From assembly GCA_023410575.1 (NCBI GenBank), contig JAEYPP010000016.1, positions 186,001 through 250,000 on the forward strand: a stretch of 64,000 bases of DNA, given 5' to 3'. The number at the start of each line of letters is the position of its first letter. The stretch's first letter is position 1. Below are positions 8,243 to 18,476 of this stretch, one piece after another. The stretch comes from Bacillota bacterium. GTDB taxonomy: Bacteria > Bacillota > Clostridia > Lachnospirales > Lachnospiraceae. The position numbers and the translations under genes were made by a program. The notes beneath the pieces are model-generated. The model was not told where the DNA came from. It did no database searches and saw only the letters and a program-made list of their open reading frames with translations.

Positions 8243-8689
8243 CTATTCTTTTGTTGGAACAACAGACGCTTTTGCGAGTGTCTGCTTTACAGCATCTAAT
8301 AAAAGTGTCTGTGTGAATTTACTGTCGTCCGAGATTTCAATAGAGGCAATATCGACATCATTACATAGCTGTTCTGCAATATCATTAATGGATGGTTCTA
8401 TCAATGGATACATAGTTGTAATGGAATCATCGATATTTACAATCTCAACTGAGCTTATGTGATTTTCATCTACGACAACTTCAAGATTAAGGTTGGTATC
8501 ATTTAAAGTAACCACGGAAGTGTACTTTCCTGGTGTATATTTTGCAACATCACTTACATCTGTTGATTTACTTTTTCCAGATTTGAATAGGGTGATTAAT
8601 AGAATAACTAAGATAATACCAAGAGCAGCAAAAATGACCCCATATATGATTTGCTTTAGCTTAATAACAACTATTTTTGTGTTTGACAT
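8243..8689 (-). CDS. Membrane-anchored small protein, FMN-bind-domain-like
   Basis: 148 residues. An N-terminal transmembrane helix (about 12-35) is followed by a short Lys/Ser linker and a roughly 95-residue extracytoplasmic domain. The domain order 'YTPGKYTSVV', 'VVVDENHISSVEIVN', 'YPLIEPSINDIAEQL', 'LLLDAVKQTLAKA' follows the FMN-bind domain (as in NqrC/RnfG-like proteins). However, the Ser/Thr-Gly-Ala-Thr motif that receives covalent FMN is replaced by 'SDDSKFTQT', so flavinylation is unlikely. A GGGAGG ribosome-binding site precedes the ATG. Transcribed alone. Family call is moderate; function unknown. Confidence 0.65.
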   Translation of the reverse strand: MSNTKIVVIKLKQIIYGVIFAALGIILVILLITLFKSGKSKSTDVSDVAKYTPGKYTSVVTLNDTNLNLEVVVDENHISSVEIVNIDDSITTMYPLIEPSINDIAEQLCNDVDIASIEISDDSKFTQTLLLDAVKQTLAKASVVPTKE

Positions 8690-8930
8690 CTTTTTATCCT
8701 CCCAATATGCTTTATACAGTTTATTATGCTTCTTTATAAAATATGATTGTAAGAAAATAATAATGTAAGGAATCGTATTCTTAGTGTATAATTATTGGTA
8801 GAGTCACACCACTGTGGAGGGTTCGCTTGTGGCTGAGGACTTTTGAGGCAGATAAACTTCTATCATAGAAAGAGAAATATAAATTGAAATATGGCGAATA
8901 CTGTATTTCTTTAGAGTGGGGAGGATGTAG

Positions 8931-11900
8931 ATGGCTTTACAATTTATCTTGGGTAGTTCGGGAGCAGGAAAGACACATTTTGTATATGATACGATAATAA
9001 AGGAGTCAATTAAGAATCCAAATACGAATTATCTGATTCTTGTTCCTGAGCAGTTTACCCTCCAAACACAGAAGGATTTGGTAAACATGCATCCGAATAA
9101 AGGAATTATGAATATTGATATCTTAAGTTTTATGCGTTTGGCCTACCATGTATTTGATGAAGTTGGTGGTAACAATCGTTTAGTACTTGAGGATACAGGA
9201 AAAAGTATGATCGTTAAGAAGGTCGTTATGGAAAAGAAGAATGATCTAGTATTATTTGGTGCTAATGTTAAAAAGCAAGGTTTTATTGATGAGATGAAAT
9301 CAATGATTTCCGAATTATTACAGTATTCTATCCATAGTACAGAGCTCGAAAGGATGATGGAAGTTGCAAGGGATAAGAAACTTCTGTCAAATAAGATAAA
9401 AGATATCATAACAATCTATCGTGCTTACGAAGGCTTTTTACGAGATCGATATATTAATGCAGAGGAGATATTAGATGTCCTTTGTGAAGTTATTGAAAAA
9501 TCAAAGATTGTGAAGGATAGTATCATCTGTTTGGATGGATTTACTGGATTTACTCCTTCTCAGTATAAATTACTATCATACTTATTAAAGATTGCTAAAA
9601 AGGTATACGTTACTATTACGTTAGATGCAAGAGAGGAAAATCGACAATTAAAAGAGCACGAGTTATTTTATCTGAGCTCTCAAACAATTGAAAAGTTAAC
9701 AAAAATAGCGGATGAGAATGATGTAGAAGTAATGCCAAATATCTTTCCAAGTTCCAAAGAGGAAGTACCATTCCGATATCGAAAGTCAAAAGCCTTAGCA
9801 CATCTAGAGCATAATATCTTTCGTTATCCTTACAAAACCTTTGATGGTGAGCAAGAGGATATTACAATAACAACAGCAAAAACAGCGAAAGAGGAAGTAA
9901 AATATACGGTAGTTGAGATTTTAAGACTTATTCGAGAAGAGGGGTATAGGTATAAAGATATTGCAATTGTTACAGGCGATGTCGAAGGATATGCTAAATT
10001 TGTAAAACAAGAGTTGACTCAAGTAGAGATTCCTTGTTTTGTTGATATGAAAAAGAATATATTAACAAATCCTTTGGTTGAATTTGTACGTGCGGCAATC
10101 GAAGTAGTGGAGCATAACTTTTCTTATGAAGGAGTTATGAGATTTTTAAAATGTAAGCTTGTAAATGCAGATTTTGAAGCTTTATCTGCGCTGGACAACT
10201 ATGTGATCGCACAAGGAATACGTGGAATTGCCATGTATGATAAAGAGTGGACAAGGACTTATCGAACCAATTATGCGATCGATTTTGAACAAATCAATCA
10301 GTTAAGAGAACAACTAGTTCATGATTTAAGACCATTGTATGATGTATTAAATAAAAAAGATGCAACAGTTAGAGATAAGATTATTGCATTGTATGACATA
10401 ATGGTGTTTTATAACTGCGAGGAGCAGTTACAGAAAACAGCAGACGAGTTTAAAGCAAAACCATCGGATGAAAATCTTCAATTGGCAAAAGAATATGAGC
10501 AAGTGTACCGTCTTGTTCTAGAGTTATTTGATCGTATTGTTGAATTGTTAGGGGAGGATATTCTGATTCTTAAAGAATTTAAGGATATTCTTGAGACGGG
10601 ATTAAAGGAAGCAAAGGTAGGTTTAATTCCTCCTAGTGTGGATCAGATTCTTGTTGGAGATATTGAACGAACACGTTTAAAAGATATCAAGGCATTGTTT
10701 TTTGTTGGTGTAAATGATGGAATTGTCCCGAAGGCGAACCCAGGTGGTGGAATTCTATCAGATATGGATCGACAACTTTTTGCAGATCATGCAATTGAGC
10801 TTTCACCAACAAAACGACAGAATGCGTATACAACGGAATTTTATTTATACTTGAATTTAACAAAGCCACAAAATAAGCTTTATTTGTCCTTTGCTAAGAT
10901 TGATGCAACAGGAAAAGCTATGCGAACTTCTTATCTAATCGGTAAGATTCAAAAGTTGTTTCCGAATGTAATTACAATCAATGCGGATGCAAGAACAGGG
11001 GATATAAATCGAGACTTAGATAAAATTTTAAATACCGATAATGGTTTTGATTATCTAATTGAGCAGCTAAGAGATTACGAAGAAGAGGAAACGAATGACT
11101 TATTCTATGAACTATATCAACTATATCTAGATGGGAAATTAAAGGCTCGTGCACCTTTATCCTATATCTTGGATGGAGTATTTTATCATAATAAGGAGAC
11201 AGGGTTATCTGCCATCGTTGCAAAGAAGTTATACTCAGAGTTATTAGTAGGTTCTGTTACGAGAATGGAGCGATACGCTGCATGTGCATTTGCTCACTTT
11301 TTGGAGTATGGCTTAAATCTGGAGGAACGAAAAGAATATCAAGTATCGATTCCTGATATCGGTAATATTTTTCATGAAGCGCTGGAACTCTTTTCTAAAA
11401 AATTGACGGCTACACAATACAACTGGCATAACATGCCGAAAGAAATTGAAGTTTCGTTAGGGAGAGAGAGCGTAGTAGAAGCAGTAACTGATTATGGAAA
11501 CGGTATTTTAGAGAGTTCTAAACGGAATGCATATTTGATTAAAAGAGTTGAAAGAATTTTACTAAAGACTGTGGAAATATTAGCAAAACAATTACAAGCT
11601 GGTAGATTTGAGCCTATGCTATATGAGCAGTTTTTCGCCCATGCAGACCGTTATCTGAATCTTCATGGTCGTATCGATCGAGTTGATATCTATGAAGAAG
11701 AGAAAAAATTATATGTAAAAGTAATCGATTATAAATCAGGCAGTACTTCCTTTGACTTAATGAGTTTGTATTATGGCTTGCAGTTACAGCTGGGAGTTTA
11801 TTTAAGTGCGGCAATGGAGCTTATGAAGGAGAAAAATCCAGAAAAAGAGATTATACCTGCAGGTGTATTTTATTATAATCTGGATGACCCAATTGTTGAA

Positions 11901-12392
11901 AAATCGGATCATGTAGAAGAAGATATCGATAAGAAACTTCGAATGAATGGCCTTGCAAATGCGGACAAGAAGGTCGTATCTTTCATTGATAGCAATCTAA
12001 GTTCTGTTGACGGAGCACTTTCTAAGAGCGTAAAATCGAGTGTGATTCCAGTTGAGACAAGCAAAGAAGGAGAATTTACGAAGAGATCTTCTCTTGCAAC
12101 AATCGACCAATTTCAACAGTTACAAAAATATATTACGGACTTGATGCATACATTCTCTTTAAAGATTATGGAGGGAGATGTATTTCACAATCCATATAAG
12201 AGTAAGAATAAGGATGCCTGCAGTTATTGTAAATTTAGTTCTGTATGCGGGTTTGACTGCAAAATAGACGGGTACCGTTATCGTAAGCTAAAATCATTAA
12301 CGAACGATGAGATATGGGATTTATTAAAGGAGAAGGGAGATGAGGATGATGGCGAACATGACGTGGACGACACAACAAAAGAAAGTTATTGA
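8931..12392 (+). CDS. addB: ATP-dependent helicase/deoxyribonuclease subunit B
   Basis: 1153 residues, the normal size for AddB. It starts with the degenerate helicase domain carrying an intact Walker A 'GSSGAGKTHF' (about residues 8-17). The C-terminal RecB-type nuclease domain contains 'VIDYKSGS', the Asp-x-Lys catalytic motif. The Fe-S cluster cysteines are visible as one Cys near 'AACAFAHFLEYG' and the C-terminal 'CSYCKFSSVCGFD' (CX2CX5C). With AddA it forms the double-strand-break resection complex that creates 3' tails for RecA. It overlaps addA by 53 bp, implying translational coupling. The GGGGAGG ribosome-binding site and ATG at 8931 are clear. A 5' leader of over 100 nt precedes it. 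Confidence 0.95.
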   Translation: MALQFILGSSGAGKTHFVYDTIIKESIKNPNTNYLILVPEQFTLQTQKDLVNMHPNKGIMNIDILSFMRLAYHVFDEVGGNNRLVLEDTGKSMIVKKVVMEKKNDLVLFGANVKKQGFIDEMKSMISELLQYSIHSTELERMMEVARDKKLLSNKIKDIITIYRAYEGFLRDRYINAEEILDVLCEVIEKSKIVKDSIICLDGFTGFTPSQYKLLSYLLKIAKKVYVTITLDAREENRQLKEHELFYLSSQTIEKLTKIADENDVEVMPNIFPSSKEEVPFRYRKSKALAHLEHNIFRYPYKTFDGEQEDITITTAKTAKEEVKYTVVEILRLIREEGYRYKDIAIVTGDVEGYAKFVKQELTQVEIPCFVDMKKNILTNPLVEFVRAAIEVVEHNFSYEGVMRFLKCKLVNADFEALSALDNYVIAQGIRGIAMYDKEWTRTYRTNYAIDFEQINQLREQLVHDLRPLYDVLNKKDATVRDKIIALYDIMVFYNCEEQLQKTADEFKAKPSDENLQLAKEYEQVYRLVLELFDRIVELLGEDILILKEFKDILETGLKEAKVGLIPPSVDQILVGDIERTRLKDIKALFFVGVNDGIVPKANPGGGILSDMDRQLFADHAIELSPTKRQNAYTTEFYLYLNLTKPQNKLYLSFAKIDATGKAMRTSYLIGKIQKLFPNVITINADARTGDINRDLDKILNTDNGFDYLIEQLRDYEEEETNDLFYELYQLYLDGKLKARAPLSYILDGVFYHNKETGLSAIVAKKLYSELLVGSVTRMERYAACAFAHFLEYGLNLEERKEYQVSIPDIGNIFHEALELFSKKLTATQYNWHNMPKEIEVSLGRESVVEAVTDYGNGILESSKRNAYLIKRVERILLKTVEILAKQLQAGRFEPMLYEQFFAHADRYLNLHGRIDRVDIYEEEKKLYVKVIDYKSGSTSFDLMSLYYGLQLQLGVYLSAAMELMKEKNPEKEIIPAGVFYYNLDDPIVEKSDHVEEDIDKKLRMNGLANADKKVVSFIDSNLSSVDGALSKSVKSSVIPVETSKEGEFTKRSSLATIDQFQQLQKYITDLMHTFSLKIMEGDVFHNPYKSKNKDACSYCKFSSVCGFDCKIDGYRYRKLKSLTNDEIWDLLKEKGDEDDGEHDVDDTTKESY

Positions 12393-15300
12393 TTTGAGAA
12401 ATCGCAATATCCTTGTGTCCGCGGCAGCAGGTTCAGGTAAGACGGCTGTTTTAGTAGAAAGAATTCTTGAAAAGATAATGGCAAAGGAGAATCCGATTAA
12501 TATTGACCAGTTATTAATCGTAACATTTACAAAAGCGGCTGCGAGTGAGATGAGAGAACGAATTGGAAAAGCAATTGAGAAGAAAGTATTAGAAGAACCT
12601 GATAATACACATCTACAAAAACAGATGACTCTTCTTTATAATGCGCAGATTACAACGATTGATAGTTTTTGTCTTTATGTGATTCGCAATTACTTTCATA
12701 CGATTGATTTAGACCCTTCCTTTCGAATTGCAGATGAAGCGGAACTTACGCTTTTAAGATCTGATGTCATTCAAGAACTGCTAGAAGAGCGATATGAAGA
12801 GGGAGATGAAGATTTTTTAAACTTTATTGAGTGTTATTCTGCTTCTAAATCGGATGCACCAATCGAGGATTTGATATTAAAATTATATCAATTCTCCATG
12901 AGTTATCCATATCCAGAAGAATGGCTTATAAAGCGAGTGGAAGATTTTCAAATCTCAACAATGGCAGAACTGAATCAGACCGAGTGGATGAAGGATTTAC
13001 TTCATCAGATTAAGTTATTGCTTATGGATGCCAGAAATATTAATACAGAGGCTCTTAAACTATGCGCTAGTCCAAATGGCCCAGAAGCATACATTCAGGC
13101 ATTAATGTCAGATCAAGAGTTATTAGATTCTTTATACAATATCAATACTTATGAAGAATATCATAAAGCATTAAATCCGATTACTTTCGCAAGATTATCA
13201 ACCAAGAAAGTGCCCGATGTCGATGAAGATAAAAAAGAGTTGGTAAAAAGTTTACGAAATCAGTGTAAGGAAATCTTAAAAGATTTAGCCGATGATTATT
13301 TTTATCAAACACCTGAAGAAATGATTAGTGATATGACAAAAGTCGCTAAACCAATGACAATCTTAGTAGATTTAGTACAGAGTTTTCTTATTAAGCTACG
13401 AAGTGCAAAAGAGGAAGCAAATCTTGTAGATTTTTCTGATCTTGAACATTTTGCGTTGCAAATCTTAGTAGATCATCGTGATGGTGGGATTTCTCCTACT
13501 CCAGCTGCCATTGATTTAAGTGAGCAATTTGAAGAAATTATGATTGATGAATACCAGGATAGTAACCTTGTTCAGGAATTTATCTTAACTAGCATCTCAA
13601 GAGAGAGAGCAGGTCAACCGAATTTATTTATGGTTGGTGACGTAAAACAAAGTATTTATAAATTCCGTTTAGCACGTCCAGAACTTTTTATGGAAAAGTA
13701 TAATACTTATTCAGACGATGATTCCAAAGCGCAAAAGATTGAGTTGAGTATGAATTTTCGTAGTCGCGATGAGGTTTTAACCTCCGTAAATCATATCTTT
13801 TATAAGATTATGAGGGAGTCACTTGGTGGAATTGAGTACACAGATAAAGTTGCTTTATATACGGGTGCAAGTTTTCCAGAACAAGAAAGAGCAAAGGTCA
13901 ATCAGACAGAAATACTTATGATTGACATGAATATGGATGATCTTGAGCTATCCCAAGAGGACTCACAAACACTTGAGTTGACAAGCCGTGAAATTGAAGC
14001 AAGAGCAATTGCTGCTAGAATCAAGCGGTTAATAAACGAGGATTTTCAAGTTGCAAGTAGTGGGACATTAAGGAATTTAAAGTATAGCGATATTGTAATT
14101 TTACTTCGAACAATGTCAAATTGGTCAGAGACATTTGTGGAGCAGTTACTAGCAGAAGGAATCCCTTGTTTTTCGGATACTCAGACTGGTTATTTCCAAA
14201 CCTTAGAAGTTAAGACCATTTTAAATTTTTTACGTATCCTTGATAATCCAAAACAAGACATTCCTATGATGGCAGTGCTTTATTCACCAATAGGCAAACT
14301 TAGCTCGAACGAATTAGGAATGGTAAGAACTCTAGTTGGGCCTAGTAAAACTGAAAATAAAAAGTACTCTTTGTATGAGGCTGCAAGATTATGTGTTAGC
14401 GTAGATCATCAGGAGTTGGCAGATAAACTGACATCATTCTTTGAAATGTATGATGCTTTGCGTGAAAAAAGTACTTTTCTAAGTGTTCATGAGTTAATCC
14501 AAGAGATTTATCAAGTAACAGGATATGATTTGTATGTTTATGCAATGCCAGCTGGTGAAGTAAGGCGTAGTAATCTAAATATGTTAATTCAGCATGCGAT
14601 TACTTTTGAGCAAAGTAGTTATCATGGCTTATTTCAATTTATTCGTTATGTAGAGCGTTTGCTTAAGTATGAAATCGATTATGGAGAAGCTTCTAGTGTT
14701 GGTGAAAATGATAATGCAGTTCGCATTATGAGTATTCATAAAAGCAAAGGACTAGAATTCCCAGTTGTTTTTCTTGGAGGAATGGGGAAGTCATTTAATA
14801 ATATGGATGCTAGAGAAAAGATTGTATTCCATCCAGACTACGGAATTGGTCCAGAATGCATCGATGTTGAGACGAGAACAAAGATTCCTACACTAATGAA
14901 ACGCGCGATTCAAGGAAAACTAGTGTTAGATAATCTCGGAGAGGAACTAAGAATTCTATATGTAGCATTAACACGTGCAAAAGAGAAAGTGATTATGATT
15001 GGGACGGTTAAGGATGCACAAAAAGAACTTCAAAAGTGGCAACAAGCGAGATTGTTAGCTGACAACCAAATGATGTTCCAAACTCTAACAAAGGCAACGA
15101 ATTATTTCTCTTTAGTTGGACCAGCCTCTCTAGAAGATGATACGATTACATTGGAAACTATCTTGCTAACACAGCTTGAGATGATGGAAGAGGATAAACA
15201 GATTGAACTTTCGAAAAAGGAAGAGCAACTATCTGCGAAGAAGTTTCAATCGATGAAAAATAAAGCATTAAAACAAGAATTAGAAAGTAGGATAGCTTAT

Positions 15301-16005
15301 GAGTATCCATACAAGAAACAAGTGAATTTACCAATTAAAACAACGGTTAGTGAGTTGAAAAAGTTGGGCTCTGATATAGAGGAAGAAGTGAGTGCAGTCT
15401 TAAAAGAAATTCAAGAAGAAACAACAGCATTCATTCAAGGTGAACCGACGATACCAAACTTTTTAAAGAAAGAAGTAGAGCTAAAAGGTGCCGATAAAGG
15501 TACGATTGTTCATAAAATTATGGAATGTGCAACATTTACAAAGATAAGGACATATGAAGATTTAAAGCAACTGGTAGAGCAATTAGTTCAGAGTAGTATT
15601 CTTGAGGAACATAGTATAAAGAATATATCGCTTAAGCAATTAGTACCATTTTTCCAGTCTACGATATGTGACAGAATGAGAAAAGCCCAGGAGAATAATA
15701 AATTATTCAAAGAGCAACAGTTTGTTCTTGGAATTGAGGCAAATCGAATCAAAGATAGTTATGAAGGTGATGATATCGTTTTAATTCAGGGAGTAATTGA
15801 TGTTTTTTTTGAGGAGGAAGACGGTTTTGTTTTACTTGATTATAAAACAGACCGAGTAAGTGAAGGAGAAGAAGAACTTCTTGTTAGTCGCTATCATAAA
15901 CAATTGGAATACTATGCATTAGCCATTGAACGAATGCATAACAGGCCTGTAAAAGAAAAGGTGATTTACTCCTTTGCATTGCAAAAAAGTATAGGCCTTG
16001 TTTAA
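12340..16005 (+). CDS. addA: ATP-dependent helicase/nuclease subunit A
   Basis: 1221 residues, typical AddA. UvrD-like superfamily 1 helicase motifs appear in order: Q motif 'TWTTQQKKVI', Walker A 'SAAAGSGKTAVL', motif II 'IMIDEYQDSN', motif III 'MVGDVKQSIYKFR', motif V 'SIHKSKGLEFPVVFL' and motif VI 'ILYVALTRAKE'. The C-terminal nuclease domain ends with 'VLLDYKTDRV'. It is the motor plus 3'-strand nuclease of the AddAB complex. The start lies inside addB; several in-frame ATGs (12340, 12346, 12349) follow a GGGAG site, so the exact start is uncertain by up to three codons. No terminator is obvious after it. Confidence 0.95.
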   Translation: MRMMANMTWTTQQKKVIDLRNRNILVSAAAGSGKTAVLVERILEKIMAKENPINIDQLLIVTFTKAAASEMRERIGKAIEKKVLEEPDNTHLQKQMTLLYNAQITTIDSFCLYVIRNYFHTIDLDPSFRIADEAELTLLRSDVIQELLEERYEEGDEDFLNFIECYSASKSDAPIEDLILKLYQFSMSYPYPEEWLIKRVEDFQISTMAELNQTEWMKDLLHQIKLLLMDARNINTEALKLCASPNGPEAYIQALMSDQELLDSLYNINTYEEYHKALNPITFARLSTKKVPDVDEDKKELVKSLRNQCKEILKDLADDYFYQTPEEMISDMTKVAKPMTILVDLVQSFLIKLRSAKEEANLVDFSDLEHFALQILVDHRDGGISPTPAAIDLSEQFEEIMIDEYQDSNLVQEFILTSISRERAGQPNLFMVGDVKQSIYKFRLARPELFMEKYNTYSDDDSKAQKIELSMNFRSRDEVLTSVNHIFYKIMRESLGGIEYTDKVALYTGASFPEQERAKVNQTEILMIDMNMDDLELSQEDSQTLELTSREIEARAIAARIKRLINEDFQVASSGTLRNLKYSDIVILLRTMSNWSETFVEQLLAEGIPCFSDTQTGYFQTLEVKTILNFLRILDNPKQDIPMMAVLYSPIGKLSSNELGMVRTLVGPSKTENKKYSLYEAARLCVSVDHQELADKLTSFFEMYDALREKSTFLSVHELIQEIYQVTGYDLYVYAMPAGEVRRSNLNMLIQHAITFEQSSYHGLFQFIRYVERLLKYEIDYGEASSVGENDNAVRIMSIHKSKGLEFPVVFLGGMGKSFNNMDAREKIVFHPDYGIGPECIDVETRTKIPTLMKRAIQGKLVLDNLGEELRILYVALTRAKEKVIMIGTVKDAQKELQKWQQARLLADNQMMFQTLTKATNYFSLVGPASLEDDTITLETILLTQLEMMEEDKQIELSKKEEQLSAKKFQSMKNKALKQELESRIAYEYPYKKQVNLPIKTTVSELKKLGSDIEEEVSAVLKEIQEETTAFIQGEPTIPNFLKKEVELKGADKGTIVHKIMECATFTKIRTYEDLKQLVEQLVQSSILEEHSIKNISLKQLVPFFQSTICDRMRKAQENNKLFKEQQFVLGIEANRIKDSYEGDDIVLIQGVIDVFFEEEDGFVLLDYKTDRVSEGEEELLVSRYHKQLEYYALAIERMHNRPVKEKVIYSFALQKSIGLV

Positions 16006-16096
16006 AAACAAAAGATTAAGGAAACACTCTATATGCTTGTAATGAAAAAGATATTGACATTTTATGTATAGTGCAAGAAAATAAGGAGTGTGTAGT

Positions 16097-16303
16097 ATGG
16101 TAAAAGCAAAAAAAACGATTGATATGGATAAAGTGAAACCTGAGGAAATGATGAAATATGAGATAGCAAAAGAACTTGGCTTATTCGATCGGGTTCTTGA
16201 GAGTGGTTGGGGCTCCTTATCTGCGAAAGAAACGGGAAGAATCGGTGGTATAATGACAAGAAAGAAGAAAGAACAAGAACGAAATAAAAGGGGAAGCTTG
16301 TAA
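16097..16303 (+). CDS. Small acid-soluble spore protein, alpha/beta type
   Basis: 68 residues. The SASP alpha/beta signature is clear: 'YEIAKELGLFDRV' followed by 'WGSLSAKETGRIGG' and a basic tail 'TRKKKEQERNKR'. These proteins coat spore DNA and protect it from UV and chemical damage; the 'KYEIAKELGL' segment includes the site where the germination protease cleaves the family. The ATG at 16097 follows AAGGAG at 8 bp. The stop overlaps the next start (TAATG), so it is coupled to the lipid kinase gene. Its presence shows that the organism makes endospores. A late forespore (SigG) promoter would be expected but I could not define a good one. Confidence 0.88.
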   Translation: MVKAKKTIDMDKVKPEEMMKYEIAKELGLFDRVLESGWGSLSAKETGRIGGIMTRKKKEQERNKRGSL

Positions 16304-17217
16304 TGAAAAAGAAATTGCTGTTTATCTACAATCCAAATGCTGGTCGCGGTAAAATAAGAACTAGACTTTCACAAATTTTAGAGGTGTTTTCAAAATCTGA
16401 TTGTGAATTAATTGTTTATCCAACAAGACAAAGACTGGATGCTCGTGTAAAGGTAATTGAGTATGTTAAGAAGGGTGAATGTAGTGCCATTATCTGTTCC
16501 GGTGGTGATGGAACATTGAATGAAGTAGTTGGCGGTCTTATGGAATGTGAAGCTTCTATACCGGTTGGTTATATACCATCCGGTACAACCAATGATTTTG
16601 GTTATAGTTTACACATCCCAAAGGATATGATAAAAGCAGCTGAAATTATGATAAAAGGAACAACGATGCTTTGCGATGTAGGGCGAATTAATGATAATTT
16701 CTTTACATACACTGCAGCGTTTGGACTGTTTGCTGATGTTTCCTATGATACTCCTCAGAATGCCAAAAATGTGCTTGGGAGAATAGCATATATTTTAGGT
16801 GGAGTAACACGACTTCACGGAATTAAGTCTTTACATCTTAGAGTTGAACATGACAATGAAGTAGAAGAGGACGATTTTATTGTTGGCATGATTGCAAATT
16901 CTAATTCTATAGCAGGTTTTCGTGGAATTACAGGGAAAAGAGTTTTATTAAATGATGGTTTATTTGAGTTAATTATGATACGTAGACCGCATAATTTATT
17001 AGAGATCAGCAACATTATTAATGACTTGTTAAAAAATGATCTTTCCGGAAAATACTTTTATTATCGAAGAGTAAGTGAAGTTAAGGTCTACTCTGATATC
17101 GACATGCCATGGTCACTCGATGGTGAGTATGGTGGAACAACAAGGATTGCCAACGTTAAGGTGCATAAGAAGGCAATCCCGTATATTTGCAATCGTTCTC
17201 CAAAGAAAAAATCTTAA
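16303..17217 (+). CDS. Diacylglycerol kinase-like lipid kinase (YegS/DgkB/BmrU family)
   Basis: 304 residues. The nucleotide-binding motif 'CSGGDGTLNEVVGG' is at about residues 66-79, preceded by 'FIYNPNAGRGKIR' at the N-terminus and followed by 'YIPSGTTNDFG'. Together these define the diacylglycerol kinase catalytic family. Members phosphorylate diacylglycerol or related lipids, recycling lipid intermediates at the membrane. It is translationally coupled to the upstream SASP gene by a TAATG overlap. Its stop overlaps by 4 bp the stop of the convergent ROK gene. Whether the lipid substrate is diacylglycerol cannot be told from sequence. Confidence 0.88.
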   Translation: MKKKLLFIYNPNAGRGKIRTRLSQILEVFSKSDCELIVYPTRQRLDARVKVIEYVKKGECSAIICSGGDGTLNEVVGGLMECEASIPVGYIPSGTTNDFGYSLHIPKDMIKAAEIMIKGTTMLCDVGRINDNFFTYTAAFGLFADVSYDTPQNAKNVLGRIAYILGGVTRLHGIKSLHLRVEHDNEVEEDDFIVGMIANSNSIAGFRGITGKRVLLNDGLFELIMIRRPHNLLEISNIINDLLKNDLSGKYFYYRRVSEVKVYSDIDMPWSLDGEYGGTTRIANVKVHKKAIPYICNRSPKKKS

Positions 17218-18362
17218 TCATGAAATAGAATATTTTTTACTCCTAAGAAGTTTCGAACTGCGACACTGATTCCTCCAAGTAAAATGGAGGAATCTCTTCT
17301 TAAGGAAGGGATAATTGGAACTTTCGTTAAAACTTTACTTGTAAGTCCGTTGTTAATTCGACTAATTAACCATGGAAAATGGTTTGTTAAAGAACTATTG
17401 ATGATTATGATCTCTGGACTTAAGGAGTTTAAAAGATTATTAATACAAATGCACATATAAGATACAAACTGATCTAATAATTCTAATGCTTCGTTCTCCT
17501 GTGAGGTACAGGCTTCTATGAAGTCATCCCAGGTAACATCTTTTTTTTCTGTCATATTCGAATATTCTAATAATAGAGCTCGTTCTGAAGTATATTGCTC
17601 AAGGCAGCCATAATTGCCACAAGGGCACAGGCGACCATTCATTTCAACAATCGTATGACCAAGTTCTCCAGCATGTCCATTATTCCCATTAAATAGCTCA
17701 TTATTAAGGATGACTCCAAGGCCAACACCAGTGTGGATACTGATATTAGCTAAGCTATTATAGTGATTTGATAGATAAGCTCGCTCTCCAAGAGCAGATA
17801 AATTAGCTTCATTTTCAAGAAAAATAGGAACGCTAAAATAATCAGACAGCTGTTGACGTAAGTTAATTCCAATTAAATCATAATAAGGGGTAAATAATAT
17901 CTCATTTTCATAGGTGACACCATGAATTCCTAGTGTAATACCAATTAGTCCATAAGGAAGCTTTTCATAACTATCTTCCATTGACTCGATTAGCTCAATC
18001 AGAGTTTTGACGATGTCTTTTTGATTAGGCGTCTTTATTTGCTTTATACTTCGGTTCTCTCCTAGGAGGTCGCTAATCATACAGGAGAGTACTGAAACGC
18101 CAATATCAATACAGATAGAAAAAGCAGCTTTTTGATTAAAGCTGAGTAATATAGGTTTACGGCCAAGTGAGGTATCATCACTGCCAATTTCTTGCACTAA
18201 TTTCGAATTAATAAGATCTTGTACAATTGCTGAGATGGTTGCTTTGGTTAACCCAAGTTTTTTGCTAATATTTGCTCTTGATATTGGATTACAATGAATA
18301 ATTGTTTCTAATACTAGTTTACTGTTCATATCGCGAATCAGTTCTTTACTTCCTAAAACCAT
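17214..18362 (-). CDS. xylR: ROK-family transcriptional repressor, probable xylose regulator
   Basis: 382 residues. The N-terminal winged helix-turn-helix is 'ISRANISKKLGLTKATISAIVQDLI' split as helices at about residues 27-52. The ROK sugar-kinase-like domain follows, with the 'GVGLGVILNNELFNGNNGHAGELGH' region and the zinc motif 'CPCGNYGCLEQY' that marks ROK proteins. It is divergently transcribed from xylulokinase with a TTAGTT-n4-AACTAA palindrome in the shared region, so it most likely represses xylB and is released by xylose. It ends overlapping the convergent lipid kinase stop. The assignment as XylR rests on family plus context. Confidence 0.85.
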   Translation of the reverse strand: MVLGSKELIRDMNSKLVLETIIHCNPISRANISKKLGLTKATISAIVQDLINSKLVQEIGSDDTSLGRKPILLSFNQKAAFSICIDIGVSVLSCMISDLLGENRSIKQIKTPNQKDIVKTLIELIESMEDSYEKLPYGLIGITLGIHGVTYENEILFTPYYDLIGINLRQQLSDYFSVPIFLENEANLSALGERAYLSNHYNSLANISIHTGVGLGVILNNELFNGNNGHAGELGHTIVEMNGRLCPCGNYGCLEQYTSERALLLEYSNMTEKKDVTWDDFIEACTSQENEALELLDQFVSYMCICINNLLNSLSPEIIIINSSLTNHFPWLISRINNGLTSKVLTKVPIIPSLRRDSSILLGGISVAVRNFLGVKNILFHD

Positions 18363-18447
18363 TTTTCGACCAATCCTTCCATATATTTTTTGGTTTTAAG
18401 CCTTAACTGAATCCCATTATAGCATAATCAAATCTGAACGTAAATAA

Positions 18448-18476
18448 TTGCTTTTTTATGCTAGATGTGATATAGT
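18448..18476 (+). promoter_or_regulatory. xylB promoter
   Basis: TTGCTT (18448-18453), 17-bp spacer, TATAGT (18471-18476), 43 bp before the xylB start codon. Confidence 0.7.

Noticed and set aside
16030..16096. SigG promoter before the spore protein gene
   Set aside because: A CATTTTA resembling the -10 is present at about 16057, but no acceptable -35 lies 17-18 bp upstream, so I do not list it.
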